Part shown: piece by piece, positions 25,661 through 34,635 of the stretch | How positions within the stretch are numbered: position 1 is the stretch's first letter | Layout of the letters: every line of letters begins with the position of its first letter | Origin: Geodermatophilus arenarius | Lineage (GTDB): Bacteria > Actinomycetota > Actinomycetes > Mycobacteriales > Geodermatophilaceae | Direction of reading: 5' to 3' | Assembly (NCBI RefSeq): GCF_042654585.1 | Contig: NZ_JBHSGR010000001.1 | Location: forward strand, 186,001 to 250,000 | DNA length: 64,000 bases | Translations under genes and position numbers: made by a program | Notes under the pieces: generated by a model | What the model saw: only the letters and a program-made list of their open reading frames with translations | The model's database searches: none | What the model was told of the DNA's origin: nothing

Positions 25661-26822
25661 CCCGGACCTCCGGTTCCCGGACCCGGTTCTGATGCGAGGT
25701 TAGCGCGCGCCTCCTCGGATGCCGCACGATCGGCCGCAGGCCGGCGCGCCGCCGGGGCCGGCGCCGTGAGGGCGAGCGGGGGCGTGCCGACGGCCGCCCA
25801 CGGTCGGCTGCGGCACCGCGTGTCCCCGGTGTCCGTCCGGGTCGTCAGCCCGGCCAGGGTCCACACCCACCGGTCGGCGGCCACAGCGAGGTGGTCGGGG
25901 ACGAGCTCAGCGGCACACCGGGCCTCCGAGCCGTCGGCGGCAGACCCGTCCCGGGTGGGGACCTCGAACACGGCTGAGGTGGTCGTGCACCCTGCGGATG
26001 ACGACCTCCCCGCCCCGACCGCGGAGACCACCCGCTCCACCGACCCGTGCCGGACGTCGCCGACGGCGAACACCAGGGCACGCTGGTCTCGAACTCGTGG
26101 ACCCCATCCCGGCGGAGCCGCCGCGTCGATCTCCCGGATCGGGTGGTCGGACATGGTCGCGCCGACCGCCTGGATACGGCCGACGATGACCGCGGCGCCC
26201 GGCCGGTCTGCCCGCTCCCCTGGGTGGCTGGCGCGAGCCCTCCAACACCCAGGCCGACCTGCGCGACGCCTTCGCCGCCGCCGTCCTCGAGGCCCTCGAC
26301 ACGTGAGCCACCCCTGCTTCTGCGGACGGGGCGAAGCCGTCAAGACGCCGAGACGTGCGAGACGTGTCCGCCGCGGCGGAAGGAGGGGCGTCTTCGCAGG
26401 CGGAGGGGACACGGGACCGCAGCGGACCAAGGCGGACAACGGAGCGCGAGGAGGAATCGTGGCGAGACACGGTGGTGGGGAACGGCTCCTCGGATCCGCG
26501 CTGACGCCGCCGTCGGCCCGCCGGCGAGTCGGCTCCGGCGTCTGAGGTGACTCACGGGGTCGTGCTCCGCTACAGATCCGGTTCAGACGGGTCGGGCGAG
26601 CGCGACGAGAACCCGTGTCCGTGAGCCGTCCCGGCGGGGGCGGATGCCGGGTGGATCCTGCTCCTCCTCTTCCCCGTACGGACGTCGCGACCAGCAGCCG
26701 GCAACCGCGGCGGTTCCGTGGTGATCGGGCTGCATCCTGCTGTCGGCCGGGACGGATGCCGCTCCGCCCTGCTCGACGAGCTCGTCCGGCCAGTGCGGCA
26801 GCCGCGCCTGTGGTGCTGTCCC
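25661..26822. other. 1.16-kb region without an intact gene
   Basis: No frame here shows convincing full-length coding. A minus-strand ATG at 26154 opens a plausible frame (MSDHPIREIDAAAPPGWGPR), but it lacks a stop before running far into the DUF4032 gene and is not recognised. A recombinase remnant lies at 26215-26306. The stretch 26310-26560 is low-complexity and gene-free. The interval reads like a decayed insertion. Confidence 0.55.
26215..26306 (+). pseudogene. Tyrosine recombinase (integrase) remnant
   Basis: One frame reads APLGGWREPSNTQADLRDAF, then AAAVLEALDT and a stop. The first part resembles the conserved RxPSNTxxDLRxA stretch found just before the HxxR box of actinobacterial phage/plasmid integrases; the second resembles an integrase C-terminus. 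The segment between, with the catalytic His, Arg and Tyr (about 60-70 residues), is absent, so an internal deletion is inferred. An upstream TGA at 26187 cuts the frame from anything earlier. Assignment rests on remembered family patterns. Confidence 0.55.
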
Positions 26823-27455
26823 TCAGGTCAGCAACTGCCGCTCCATGAGGACCTTGACCAGCTCGGCTCGCCGTCTCACGCCGAAGCGCTTCAACATCTG
26901 GGCGATGTTCAGCTTGATCGTGTGCACGCTGAACTGCAGTGCCTCGGCGATCTGGTGGTTGTCCGCCCCGTCTGCGACGAGTCGCAGGATGGCGAGTTCA
27001 CGATCAGTGAGCGGGGAATGGTCCTTGCCTCGCCTCGACCCGATGAGGGAGGCGTTGACCACGCGCGGATCGAAGTAGGCCCCTTCCGCCTTCGCCGTCC
27101 GGAGCGCGTGCGGGAGGGCGCTCGTGGACGTGTCCTTGAGCAGGTAGCCCACCGCGCCCGCGTGGATGGCGCCCTGCAGCAGGTCCTCGTTGGCGAAGGC
27201 CGTGAACATGAGGACGGCCGTCCCGGGCACCCGTTCGGACAGCTCCTCACACAAGGGGAAGCTGTTCCGGGTCCCGAGTCGGAGGTCGAGCAGGACGAGG
27301 TCGGGCTCCGTCTCCTGGATCAGGGCCAGGGCACGACGGGCGTCGGTCGCTCCACCGCAGTACTCGAGGTCCGGTTCCTTGGCCGCCATGGCCTCGACCG
27401 CGAACAGGATGATGTCGTGGTCGTCGATCGCGCAGAAGCGCACCACGTCGTCCAC
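26823..27455 (-). CDS. NarL/LuxR-type response regulator
   Basis: A 210-residue two-component regulator. The receiver domain (residues 1-125) has the acidic pocket FCAIDDHDIILF, the phospho-acceptor Asp in PDLVLLDLRLGTRNS, and the Lys in GAVGYLLKDTSTS. The C-terminal LuxR HTH is LTDRELAILRLVADGADNHQ followed by IAEALQFSVHTIKLNIAQML. Its GTG start lies 4 bases after the kinase stop, so the two are one operon. It most likely controls nearby genes, perhaps the acylase/deacetylase genes upstream of the kinase. Confidence 0.94.
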   Translation of the reverse strand: MDDVVRFCAIDDHDIILFAVEAMAAKEPDLEYCGGATDARRALALIQETEPDLVLLDLRLGTRNSFPLCEELSERVPGTAVLMFTAFANEDLLQGAIHAGAVGYLLKDTSTSALPHALRTAKAEGAYFDPRVVNASLIGSRRGKDHSPLTDRELAILRLVADGADNHQIAEALQFSVHTIKLNIAQMLKRFGVRRRAELVKVLMERQLLT

Positions 27456-27459
27456 CGCG

Positions 27460-29091
27460 TCACCACGTGCGGGGCACGTCGAGGCAGACCCTGGTGCCCT
27501 CGTCGGCGCTCGAGTCGATCGTCAGGGACGCTCCGATCCTGGCCGCGCGCCGGCGCATGGACGTCACCCCGAGGTGCCCCATGCTGGACAGCTGGGCCGG
27601 GTCCAGGTTCACGATGGGAGACCCCCGGCCGTCGTCCGTGACGCGCAGCGTCACGCCGGTCGCCGAGCTGTCGATGCTGATGGTCTGCATGGTGCAAGCG
27701 GAGTGCTTGAGCGAGTTCGTCAGGGCCTCGGCGCCGACCTGGACGACTGCCTCGGCCACGTGGGACGGCAGTGGGGCCTCCGTCATCGGGCCGATGACGA
27801 GGACGGTCCGCGAGACGCCCGGCCGAGCCCTGACGGAGGTGATGCTGTCGAGGACCTGACTGACGCTCATCTGCGCAGGGCCCCGCGGCACCAGCTCGCT
27901 CAGTTCGGCGCGCAGGGTCTGCAGTGCGTCGGCAGCCGACTGGCGGATGGCCTCGACCGACGCCGCGGCCGCCCCGTCCTCGGCGGATGCCGCGGCCTGC
28001 TCGGCGGTGAACCCGATCTCGACCAGACGACGCACCACCGAGTCGTGGATGGCGTGCGCGAAGTCCTCGCGTAGTCGGCCCAGTCGAGCGCTCTGCGCGG
28101 ACTCCTTGAACTCCGAGGTGTTCATGAGCAAGGACACGTACTCGGCGTACTCGCTGAGCAGACGCTCGTCGGTCTCGCTGTACGGCCGTGGGGTCCGGTT
28201 GCCCACGTACAGGACGCCGTGGACCTCGCTCCCGCTCCGGGTCAACGGGGCCGCGACGGCGGAGAGGATCCCCTCGTCGAGGGTCTCGCTCACTGGCGCC
28301 TCGAGCAGTCGCTCGTCACGTGCGTAGTCGATGGAGGTGACGACCCTGCCCGTCCTGCGGGCCAGACCCCCCAGGCCCTGGCCGAACTCCATCCGCAGGT
28401 GTCGGAAGTCCGGGGTGTAGACCTTGGAGAACGACGCGAAGTAGTAGTGCGTGCCGCTCGGCTCCTGCTCGGGCAGCGCCAGGTAGGCGGCGTCCGAGCG
28501 GAGGAGCACCCGTGCGGTGTCGACCAGGGAGCGCAGTCGCCCCATGGGCCCCGCACCGCTGGTGTCGGCAGCCAGCACCGACCGGAGGGCAGAGCTGAGC
28601 TGACGCTGGATGTGCAGGGTGCCGCTCAGGCGCGACTCCCCCAGCGTTCGCGTGAGCCGGGGCAGGTCGGCGACCCCCCTGAGCCGCTGGAGTGACTGAC
28701 ACTCTCCACCGTCGACCTCGATGCCGACGAGGACCACTCCGCGACCGAAGGGGTCGCGCCACGGCATGGCCAGGGCCGACGCCAGGTGGAGGCCGAAGGG
28801 GCGCAGCCTGGACCGGGCCGCCACTCCGGACACGCTCACCGGCGCCAGCGTGTCCAGCGACTGGTTCAGGCGCAGCGGCTCGTTCGCGATCGCCGGCTCG
28901 AGACCTGTGGAGCAACTGTCGGAGAGGACGAAGAAGTCACTCCCCCCGGTGCCGGTCGGCTGGTAGAGGGCGATGGCCCGCTCGCTGAGGACCGCCTCGC
29001 GCAACTCGACGAGGATCTCCCGGAGCGAGTCGAACACCGCCCGGGAACCACCTCCGTCGGCCCAGTAGACCTGCGCTGCCTCCGGGATCAC
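27460..29091 (-). CDS. GAF-domain sensor histidine kinase (NarL-system type)
   Basis: A 543-residue cytoplasmic kinase with no membrane helix. Residues about 165-325 form a GAF domain (LVDTARVLLRSDAAYLALPE, GQGLGGLARRTGRVVTSIDY, SAVAAPLTRSGSEVHGVLYV). The HisKA_3 dimerisation helix carries the phospho-acceptor His349 in FAHAIHDSVVRRL. The HATPase has QVGAEALTNSLKHSAC (N box), VTDDGRGSP and MGHLGVTSMRRRAARI. The first 165 residues are a second, less clear sensor-like region. It phosphorylates the adjacent NarL regulator. The start is GTG 29091. Confidence 0.9.
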   Translation of the reverse strand: MIPEAAQVYWADGGGSRAVFDSLREILVELREAVLSERAIALYQPTGTGGSDFFVLSDSCSTGLEPAIANEPLRLNQSLDTLAPVSVSGVAARSRLRPFGLHLASALAMPWRDPFGRGVVLVGIEVDGGECQSLQRLRGVADLPRLTRTLGESRLSGTLHIQRQLSSALRSVLAADTSGAGPMGRLRSLVDTARVLLRSDAAYLALPEQEPSGTHYYFASFSKVYTPDFRHLRMEFGQGLGGLARRTGRVVTSIDYARDERLLEAPVSETLDEGILSAVAAPLTRSGSEVHGVLYVGNRTPRPYSETDERLLSEYAEYVSLLMNTSEFKESAQSARLGRLREDFAHAIHDSVVRRLVEIGFTAEQAAASAEDGAAAASVEAIRQSAADALQTLRAELSELVPRGPAQMSVSQVLDSITSVRARPGVSRTVLVIGPMTEAPLPSHVAEAVVQVGAEALTNSLKHSACTMQTISIDSSATGVTLRVTDDGRGSPIVNLDPAQLSSMGHLGVTSMRRRAARIGASLTIDSSADEGTRVCLDVPRTW

Positions 29092-29190
29092 GCCGGGGGC
29101 CTGCCGCGCTCGGCCGGGGAGCGACCGGGCTCCAGCGGCACGGGTGTCGGGTGTGCCAGGGGACGGCCCTCCTGTGGCTGGGGCGATCGG

Positions 29191-29223
29191 CTCCCCCCGA
29201 GCCTAGGGGCGGCTCGGGGGGAG
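29191..29223 (-). terminator. Hairpin terminator after the deacetylase gene
   Basis: A perfect 13-bp stem (CTCCCCCCGAGCC at 29191-29203 with 29211-29223) around a 7-base loop lies 8 bases past the stop of the minus-strand deacetylase. It separates the acylase/deacetylase unit from the two-component operon. Confidence 0.75.
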
Positions 29224-29230
29224 CGTCACG

Positions 29231-30154
29231 CTACTGCCGCGCGAAGCTGGAGTCGGCGGGCGCCGGCTCCACTCCGCGGACGTCGGGCAGCGCCATCTTG
29301 CGGCGGTCCTCGTCGTCGGGCACCCAGCACCGGGCGATCTCGTCCATCGTGGCGAACCAGACGCCGTCCTTCTCCGCGAGGTGCTGGATGAGCCGCTCGT
29401 ACCACATGATGTGGTGCGCCTGCCCGATGATCTGGGGGTGCACGCACGTCGCGTACACGGCGTTCTCGACGTTCTGGTAGGCGTAGTCGAAGATGTCCCG
29501 CCACCGCCGGAAGATCGTGTCGGTGTCCTGCATGCCCGTCGACGTGCCGGTGTAGGCCAGCGGCGGGAAGTCGTCGAGATACCAGTTCACCGGGATCTCC
29601 AGCACCTCGCTCGCCCGGCCGGCGACGTTGCCCTTCTCCCAGTTCACCTGCCACCGCTGGGGGTGGTACGGCACGAGGTCGCGGGCCATGAGGCTCGTGT
29701 CGTAGGTGAAGCCGGACTCCTCGATGATGTCGAGGGTGTTGTCGCTGTAGTCCCAGTAGGGCGAGCGGTAGCCGGTGGGGCGGATGCCCAGCTGGTTCTT
29801 GAAGCTGTCGAAGGCGAGGTCGACCAGGCGCCGCTCGGTGTCACGGCTGATGCCCGGCGGGATCTCGTGGTAGTAGCCGTGGTGACCGAACTCGTGCCCG
29901 TCCTCGAGGATCTTCCGGCACCACTGGGGGAACGTGTCCACGGAGTGGCCGGGGGTGAACCAGGTCGACTTGATGTCGTAGCGCTTGTACAGCTCGAGCA
30001 GCCGCGGCACTCCGACCTCGGCACCGAACTCGCCGCGTGACATGAAGGCCGGGCTCGGCCGGTTGAACGCCCCCAGCCAGAGCGCCTGGGCGTCGAAGTC
30101 CGTGCCCAGGTTGACGGCGATCCTCTTGCCCTCGGGCAGCTGCAGGTGTCCCAC
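29231..30154 (-). CDS. NodB-fold polysaccharide deacetylase family protein
   Basis: A 307-residue carbohydrate esterase 4-like protein. Motif 1 is NLGTDFDAQALWLG (TDFD), motif 2 is GHEFGHHGYYHEIPPG (HxxxH metal pair), motif 3 is TGYRSPYWDYSDNT, and the late motif is CVHPQIIGQAHHIMWYERLI. There is no signal peptide, so it acts inside the cell, as in the allantoinase/PuuE-like branch that hydrolyses small amides rather than polymers. It follows the acylase gene by 48 bases, which supports a joint role in amide or N-acyl compound breakdown. Confidence 0.87.
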   Translation of the reverse strand: MGHLQLPEGKRIAVNLGTDFDAQALWLGAFNRPSPAFMSRGEFGAEVGVPRLLELYKRYDIKSTWFTPGHSVDTFPQWCRKILEDGHEFGHHGYYHEIPPGISRDTERRLVDLAFDSFKNQLGIRPTGYRSPYWDYSDNTLDIIEESGFTYDTSLMARDLVPYHPQRWQVNWEKGNVAGRASEVLEIPVNWYLDDFPPLAYTGTSTGMQDTDTIFRRWRDIFDYAYQNVENAVYATCVHPQIIGQAHHIMWYERLIQHLAEKDGVWFATMDEIARCWVPDDEDRRKMALPDVRGVEPAPADSSFARQ

Positions 30155-30202
30155 GTGCGTGACCTTCTCTCTGTTGTGGAGGGGATCCGGTGGCCGTGGC
30201 CG

Positions 30203-32518
30203 TCAGTCGTCCGACGGCAGGAGGTCGATGACCTGCACGGCTGCTTCCTCGATGCGGTCGCGGCTGTACAGGAGCGGGAAGGCGTCGTTGCGCACCCACG
30301 GCTCGAACAGGTCGGTGTAGTGCGGGCTGTCGTGGTTCCCGGACTGTCCGGGCGCGTTCATGGCCGTCGAGGAGTCCCACTCCCCCACGTCGATGGCGAT
30401 GCGGAACGTCGATCCGGCGGTCTGGACGAAGTTCGGCCCGTAGGCGGTGTTGCCCACCGTGTCGCCGCTCCCCCCGCGCGGGAGGGGTCCCACCGACAGC
30501 CTGTCCTCCGGGACACCGGTCAGCAGGGCCCGGAGCGGGTGGGTGGCCCGGGCGACGTGCAGCCGGCCCCAGGCCCACTCGCTGCGGTCCGGTCCCAGCA
30601 GCTCCCCGAGGTCGGCGAGCGCCGTCGCCAACGTCTGCGGCACGGCGGCGGCCAGGAAGCCGGCCGGGTCGGGCCCGAGCCGGTGCCCCGGGGACTCCAG
30701 GAGCTCGATGTCGATCCGGGCGTCGGCGAGCAGGTCCTCCTTGTTGGCGATGGCGGCGAGGACGTCGGCGTTGTCGTCGCGGGCGGTGACCTCGGCGACT
30801 GCCCGGGCGAGCAGGGCCGGCCGCAGGTGCCGTCGGTACCAGACCTCGAACAGGGCTGCGGCAGGTGAGTGGGGGCGCAGGTCACCGTCCCAGTCGAGGA
30901 GGAGGTCGAGCCCGTCGATCTGGTCGCGGTCCGGGAGGTCCAGCCCGCGGACGGCGGCCAGGATCCGCTGCGCCGGGATGCTGACGTAGTCCCCCTGCAG
31001 GTCCACCATGTCCTGGACGGTGGCCGCGGTCAGGCCGCCGAGGACGTCGTCGATGCGGTGCCGGCGGTACGGGGCGTACCAGTCGTAGGTGATGTGCCGA
31101 TCCGGGGGGAAGTCCTCCGGCAGGTTCATCTCGTTCGCCGTGGCCAGCCACCCCCGCTCGGGGTTGAGCGCACCGGGCAGTTCGTCCATGTCGTAGAAGC
31201 CGGCCCACTCGTACCTGCCGTCGCCGGGCACCGGGAGCGTGCCGTCCCAGTTGGGCCGGATGGGGGTGAGGCCGCCGGTCTTCCAGCCGATGTTGCCGCG
31301 GGTGTCGGCGTAGACCTGGTTCTCCGGGGGCGCGCCCCACCGGTTCATCGCGCCCAGGAACTCGTCCCAGTTGCGCGCCCGCATGTAGTCCATGCTGCCG
31401 AGGTAGGGGGCCATGCCGGGCTCGAGCCAGGCGGCCCGCACGGCGAACGCGGTGTTCGTGGAGGGGTCGCTGCGGATGACGGGGCCGTGCCGGGTGAAGG
31501 CGAGCTCCACCTCGACCTGCCCGCCGCCGGCCACCTCGATCGTGTCCCGCTCGACCCGCATCGGTTCCCACCGGCCCTGGTACCGGTACTCCAGCGGGTC
31601 GTCGGGGTTGAGGTCGTAGACGTACAGGTCCTCCTGGTCGATCGCGAAGATCGTCAACCCGAAGGCGATCTGGCCGTTGTGGCCGATGCTGATGCCCGGC
31701 AGACCCGGTTCACCCCCGCCGATGACGTCGAAGCCGGGAGCGCTCAGGTGAGCCAGGTAGCGCAGGCCGGGGAGCGCGGCCGCAGCCCGGTGCGGGTCGT
31801 TGGCGAGCAGCGGGCGCCCGGTGGCGGTCCGGTCACCGGAGAGGACCCAGTTGTTGCTGCCCTCGGGCAGGACGGAGCCCTGCGCCTCGCCGGGCTGGCG
31901 CGCGGTGAACACCGGTGGCGTGGTGGCCAGGTCGTACACCGCCAGGACGTCGTCAGGGATCCTGGCCAGGTCGAGCCCCTCCGGGACGACGAGCTCCCGG
32001 TGCGGCTCCCGCCGTCGCCGCAGCTCCTCGACGGCGACCCCGTGATCGCGGATCGTCAGAGCCCGCGCCACCTCCTCGCGGAGGTTGTAGAACAACCCGT
32101 GGCTGCGGATCCGGGTGACGTCCGCGGGGTCCCAGAACGACGGGGTGTAGCCGAGCTCCCGGAACTCGACGGGCAACAGCTCCGGGTCCTCGCGCGTGAG
32201 CTGGACGAAGGCGTTGATGCCCTCCACGAAAGCGGTGCTGGCGCGCTTGGTGTCCGACCCGTAGGACAACCAGTCGGCGTGGGCGTCCCCGCGGAACAGG
32301 AACAGGCGCGCGGCCCGGTCGCGCTCGACGTGCTCCGCGCCGAACACTTCCGACAACCGCCCCAGGCCCCGACGCCGCCAGAAGTCGATCTGCCAGAGCC
32401 GATCACGCGCTGCGTTGAAGCCCTGCGCCCTGAACGCGTCGTAGGTCGTGGCCGCGTACACGTGGGGAACGCCCCACCTGTCGACGATGATCTGCGCCGG
32501 CTCCGTCAGGCCCGGCAC
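30203..32518 (-). CDS. Penicillin/cephalosporin acylase family Ntn hydrolase
   Basis: A protein of at least 771 residues matching penicillin amidase/acyl-homoserine-lactone acylase precursors. The N-terminal part starts PAQIIVDRWGVPHVYA and contains FNAARDRLWQIDFWRRRGLG. The autoproteolysis site is PEGSNNWVLSG, so Ser221 becomes the N-terminal nucleophile of the beta chain. RPLLANDPHR and SIGHNGQIAFGLTIF complete the active-site region. No signal peptide is visible, unusual for a group that is often exported. GTG 32518 is the first standard start but has no ribosome site; homology seems to continue upstream to ATT 32560 or ATC 32563, preceded by GAGGGAG. Substrate is unknown; quorum-signal acylase is one possibility. 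Confidence 0.88.
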   Translation of the reverse strand: MPGLTEPAQIIVDRWGVPHVYAATTYDAFRAQGFNAARDRLWQIDFWRRRGLGRLSEVFGAEHVERDRAARLFLFRGDAHADWLSYGSDTKRASTAFVEGINAFVQLTREDPELLPVEFRELGYTPSFWDPADVTRIRSHGLFYNLREEVARALTIRDHGVAVEELRRRREPHRELVVPEGLDLARIPDDVLAVYDLATTPPVFTARQPGEAQGSVLPEGSNNWVLSGDRTATGRPLLANDPHRAAAALPGLRYLAHLSAPGFDVIGGGEPGLPGISIGHNGQIAFGLTIFAIDQEDLYVYDLNPDDPLEYRYQGRWEPMRVERDTIEVAGGGQVEVELAFTRHGPVIRSDPSTNTAFAVRAAWLEPGMAPYLGSMDYMRARNWDEFLGAMNRWGAPPENQVYADTRGNIGWKTGGLTPIRPNWDGTLPVPGDGRYEWAGFYDMDELPGALNPERGWLATANEMNLPEDFPPDRHITYDWYAPYRRHRIDDVLGGLTAATVQDMVDLQGDYVSIPAQRILAAVRGLDLPDRDQIDGLDLLLDWDGDLRPHSPAAALFEVWYRRHLRPALLARAVAEVTARDDNADVLAAIANKEDLLADARIDIELLESPGHRLGPDPAGFLAAAVPQTLATALADLGELLGPDRSEWAWGRLHVARATHPLRALLTGVPEDRLSVGPLPRGGSGDTVGNTAYGPNFVQTAGSTFRIAIDVGEWDSSTAMNAPGQSGNHDSPHYTDLFEPWVRNDAFPLLYSRDRIEEAAVQVIDLLPSDD

Positions 32519-32563
32519 GACGAAGGTGCGCTTGTCGAGGTCGTGATCCCGAAGAGAAATGAT

Positions 32564-33206
32564 CGCTCAACTCCCTCGTAGAGGTTCGGTCGCCGAGGTC
32601 CTGGCGTGCCGCGCGCCGCTGGCCGACTGCCGTCGCGGCGATCGCCCAGGTGCACTGAAGCCGGAACCGGTGGAGCCGCGCGGGCAGCATTCCCTCGTTC
32701 GAACGGCGAGCCGGGACTAGCCAGGCGGCTAGTGGACGCAGGCGGCGGTGGCCCGTTCCTGACCGGAGCGCCCTGGGGAGCAGGACGAGCCGGGGGGTCG
32801 ACCGCGTGCGGTCCTCCGCCACGAGGAGCGGGGCCGACATCGCCTGTGGGAAGCAGCCGCCACGGCGTCGGTGGGCGGGAACGGGTACCGAATGAGCGGA
32901 GATGCTGCACTCGAGGGTGGCATTGCTGGTCCCTCGACGACGGCCGCGAGGCACCCTGCTGTGCCACCCGTCGGTGGCTCAGGGGTCTGCTCAGGATGGA
33001 GCAGTCCCAGGCGCGGGGCCGCACTCGTCACCGGGACGCATCGCGACGCCGGCTCAGCCAGTGGCTGATCTCGATGCCGGCGAGCGCGGGCGCTGCTCGA
33101 CCGGCTGCGGATGTTGGCGAGGCCTCCACCAGCCGGGGCGCCGCGCTGCGCGAGCAGCTCGCCTCGCCGACCACCTGCCCCGCAGCGGCTGTCGCAGGGT
33201 GTTCCC
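32564..33206. other. Intergenic stretch without recognisable gene
   Basis: About 640 bases upstream of the acylase. No frame resembles a known protein. It contains a 7-bp dyad at 32716-32733 and presumably the acylase promoter. It borders the broken alcohol dehydrogenase, so part may be decayed sequence. Confidence 0.5.
32716..32733. promoter_or_regulatory. Inverted repeat upstream of the acylase gene
   Basis: ACTAGCC and GGCTAGT pair around AGGC. The site lies about 155 bases before the probable acylase start and is unlike the surrounding sequence because of its TAG content. It has the size of a regulator dyad, and the nearby NarL-type regulator is a possible binder. Confidence 0.35.
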
Positions 33207-33877
33207 TCAAGCAGCGAGGCCGGGTGGGACGAGCACCAGCTTTCCGATGTGCCCCTTCGTCAGGGAACGCCTCCTGCGCGAGGGCGATCTCCGCCAGGGG
33301 GTACGTGCGCGAGACGACCGGTCGGACCTCGGCGCGTTCGACGTACTCGATCGGGTTCTCGAAGACCTCGTCCTCCTGGAACGTGCAGCCGAGCAGCGAG
33401 AGGTCCTTGAGGTACAGCGTGCGCAGGTCGATCTCCGCGATCGGCCCTCCGATGGCCCCCGCGATGGCGTAGCGACCGCCGGGCCGCAGGAGGTCGAGCC
33501 ACTGCGGGAACTGGGCCCCGCCGACGAGATCCATCACCACGTCGACGCTCGCCCTGCCGAGGGTGCGGACCAGGTCCTCGCCGCGATCGACGATCCGATC
33601 GGCACCCTGAGCCAGCACGTCGGCGGCCTTCGCGGCCGAACACACCGCGGTGACCGTCGCGCCCCGGCGCTTGGCGAGCTGCTCCGCGGCGCGTCCCACG
33701 CCCCTGGGAGGCGCCGGTCACGAGCACCCGTTCCGCCTCCACCGCGGCCCGGTGCAGCATGTTCTCCGCCGTGGAGTAGGCGCAGGGCACAGCCGCGAGT
33801 TCCTCGTCGCTCCAGTCGCTCCGCACGGCATACGCCTCGCGAGCGGGAGCGACCGTGAACTGCGCGAATCCGCCGTC
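33207..33877 (-). pseudogene. Zinc-type alcohol dehydrogenase/quinone oxidoreductase, broken
   Basis: Three frames together give the C-terminal two thirds of an MDR-family oxidoreductase: DGGFAQFTVAPAREAYAV, CAYSTAENMLHRA and VLVTGAS; then GRAAEQLAKRRGATVTAV through VDVVMDLVGGAQF, LRPGGRYAIAGAIGGP and YLKDLSLLGCTFQ; then LTKGHIGKLVLVPPGLAA and a stop. One extra base near 33702-33708 splits the nucleotide-binding GASGGVG motif and another near 33263-33266 splits the C-terminus. The first 110 or so residues, with the catalytic zinc ligands, are absent upstream. Truncation plus two frameshifts indicate a dead gene. Confidence 0.8.
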
Positions 33878-34087
33878 ACTGTGATGAAGCCGACCCAGCG
33901 TGCCGCGCCTACCGTTGGGCGACTGCCCCAGGCACAACGCCACGAGGGGGCTGTGGCACGCCGGCACGGCCAGGGCTCCCCACGGGCATCCGGACCGCGA
34001 CGACACGGCGCAGACGGGAAAGACTGGGGCTCAGTGGGGCGCCGCGGATCTCCCCAGATCACCACGGGCCGTTGAGCTGAAGCTTTG

Positions 34088-34160
34088 CTCCCCCGATTGG
34101 ACTCGAACCAATAACCCTGCGATTAACAGTCGCATGCTCTGCCAATTGAGCTACGGGGGA
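34088..34160 (-). tRNA. tRNA-Asn (GUU)
   Basis: Read on the minus strand, a 73-base cloverleaf: 7-bp acceptor stem (TCCCCCG with CGGGGGA), D arm AGCTCAATTGGCAGAGC, anticodon loop CTGTTAA giving anticodon GTT, T arm with GGTTCGAGTCC, and discriminator G73. CCA is not encoded. A degraded gene lies just downstream of its 3' end, a common site for integrating elements. Confidence 0.96.
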
Positions 34161-34299
34161 TGGGCGGGTGCGACCCGCGCGCCTCACGAATGTACCCCAC
34201 GCCCTCCGGCGCTCTGCGCAGGCCCTCCGGATCGCGGACGATCGCGTCGCGCCGTAGCGTGATCACGAAGCAGTCCGCCCCGCGACCCCGGAGGTCCCC

Positions 34300-34614
34300 G
34301 TGGCCAAGTTCTCCTTCCTCCTCGGCTTCGGCGCCGGATACGTGCTCGGCGCCCGGGCCGGCCGCGAGCGCTACGAGCAGATCCGCGGGCTGTGGTCCGA
34401 CGCCAAGGACAACCCGCAGCTGCAGGGCCTGGCCGGGATGGCGCAGGCCCGCGCCGACGACGTCGTCAGTTCGGTGAAGGCCAAGATGGGCCGCGACACC
34501 GGCTCCAACGGCGCACCCCCGCGCAGCACCGGCACCACGACGACGCCGCCCACCACGGCCACCGAGTCCCCCGACCTGACCGCGCTGCCGGTCGACCCGC
34601 CGCCGGTCGGCTGA
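34300..34614 (+). CDS. Small YtxH-like protein
   Basis: A 104-residue protein. The N-terminal FSFLLGFGAGYVLGARAGRE is a short glycine-zipper helix followed by a basic turn and RYEQIRGLWSDAKDNPQLQG, the pattern of YtxH-like envelope/stress proteins in actinobacteria. The C-terminal third is a Thr/Pro-rich tail. GGAGGTCCCC precedes the GTG start. The role is unknown. Confidence 0.75.
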   Translation: MAKFSFLLGFGAGYVLGARAGRERYEQIRGLWSDAKDNPQLQGLAGMAQARADDVVSSVKAKMGRDTGSNGAPPRSTGTTTTPPTTATESPDLTALPVDPPPVG

Positions 34615-34635
34615 CCCTGCCACGAGCAGCCGACC

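Noticed and set aside
26070..26105. CTCGAAC-containing segment resembling the tRNA-Asn T arm, as an att site
   Set aside because: Only about 7 contiguous bases match the tRNA 3' end, too few to call an attachment core.
25845..26154. Possible small minus-strand gene starting MSDHPIREID
   Set aside because: Composition is plausible at first, but there is no stop before the DUF4032 gene, no ribosome-binding support and no recognised family; frameshifted debris cannot be excluded.
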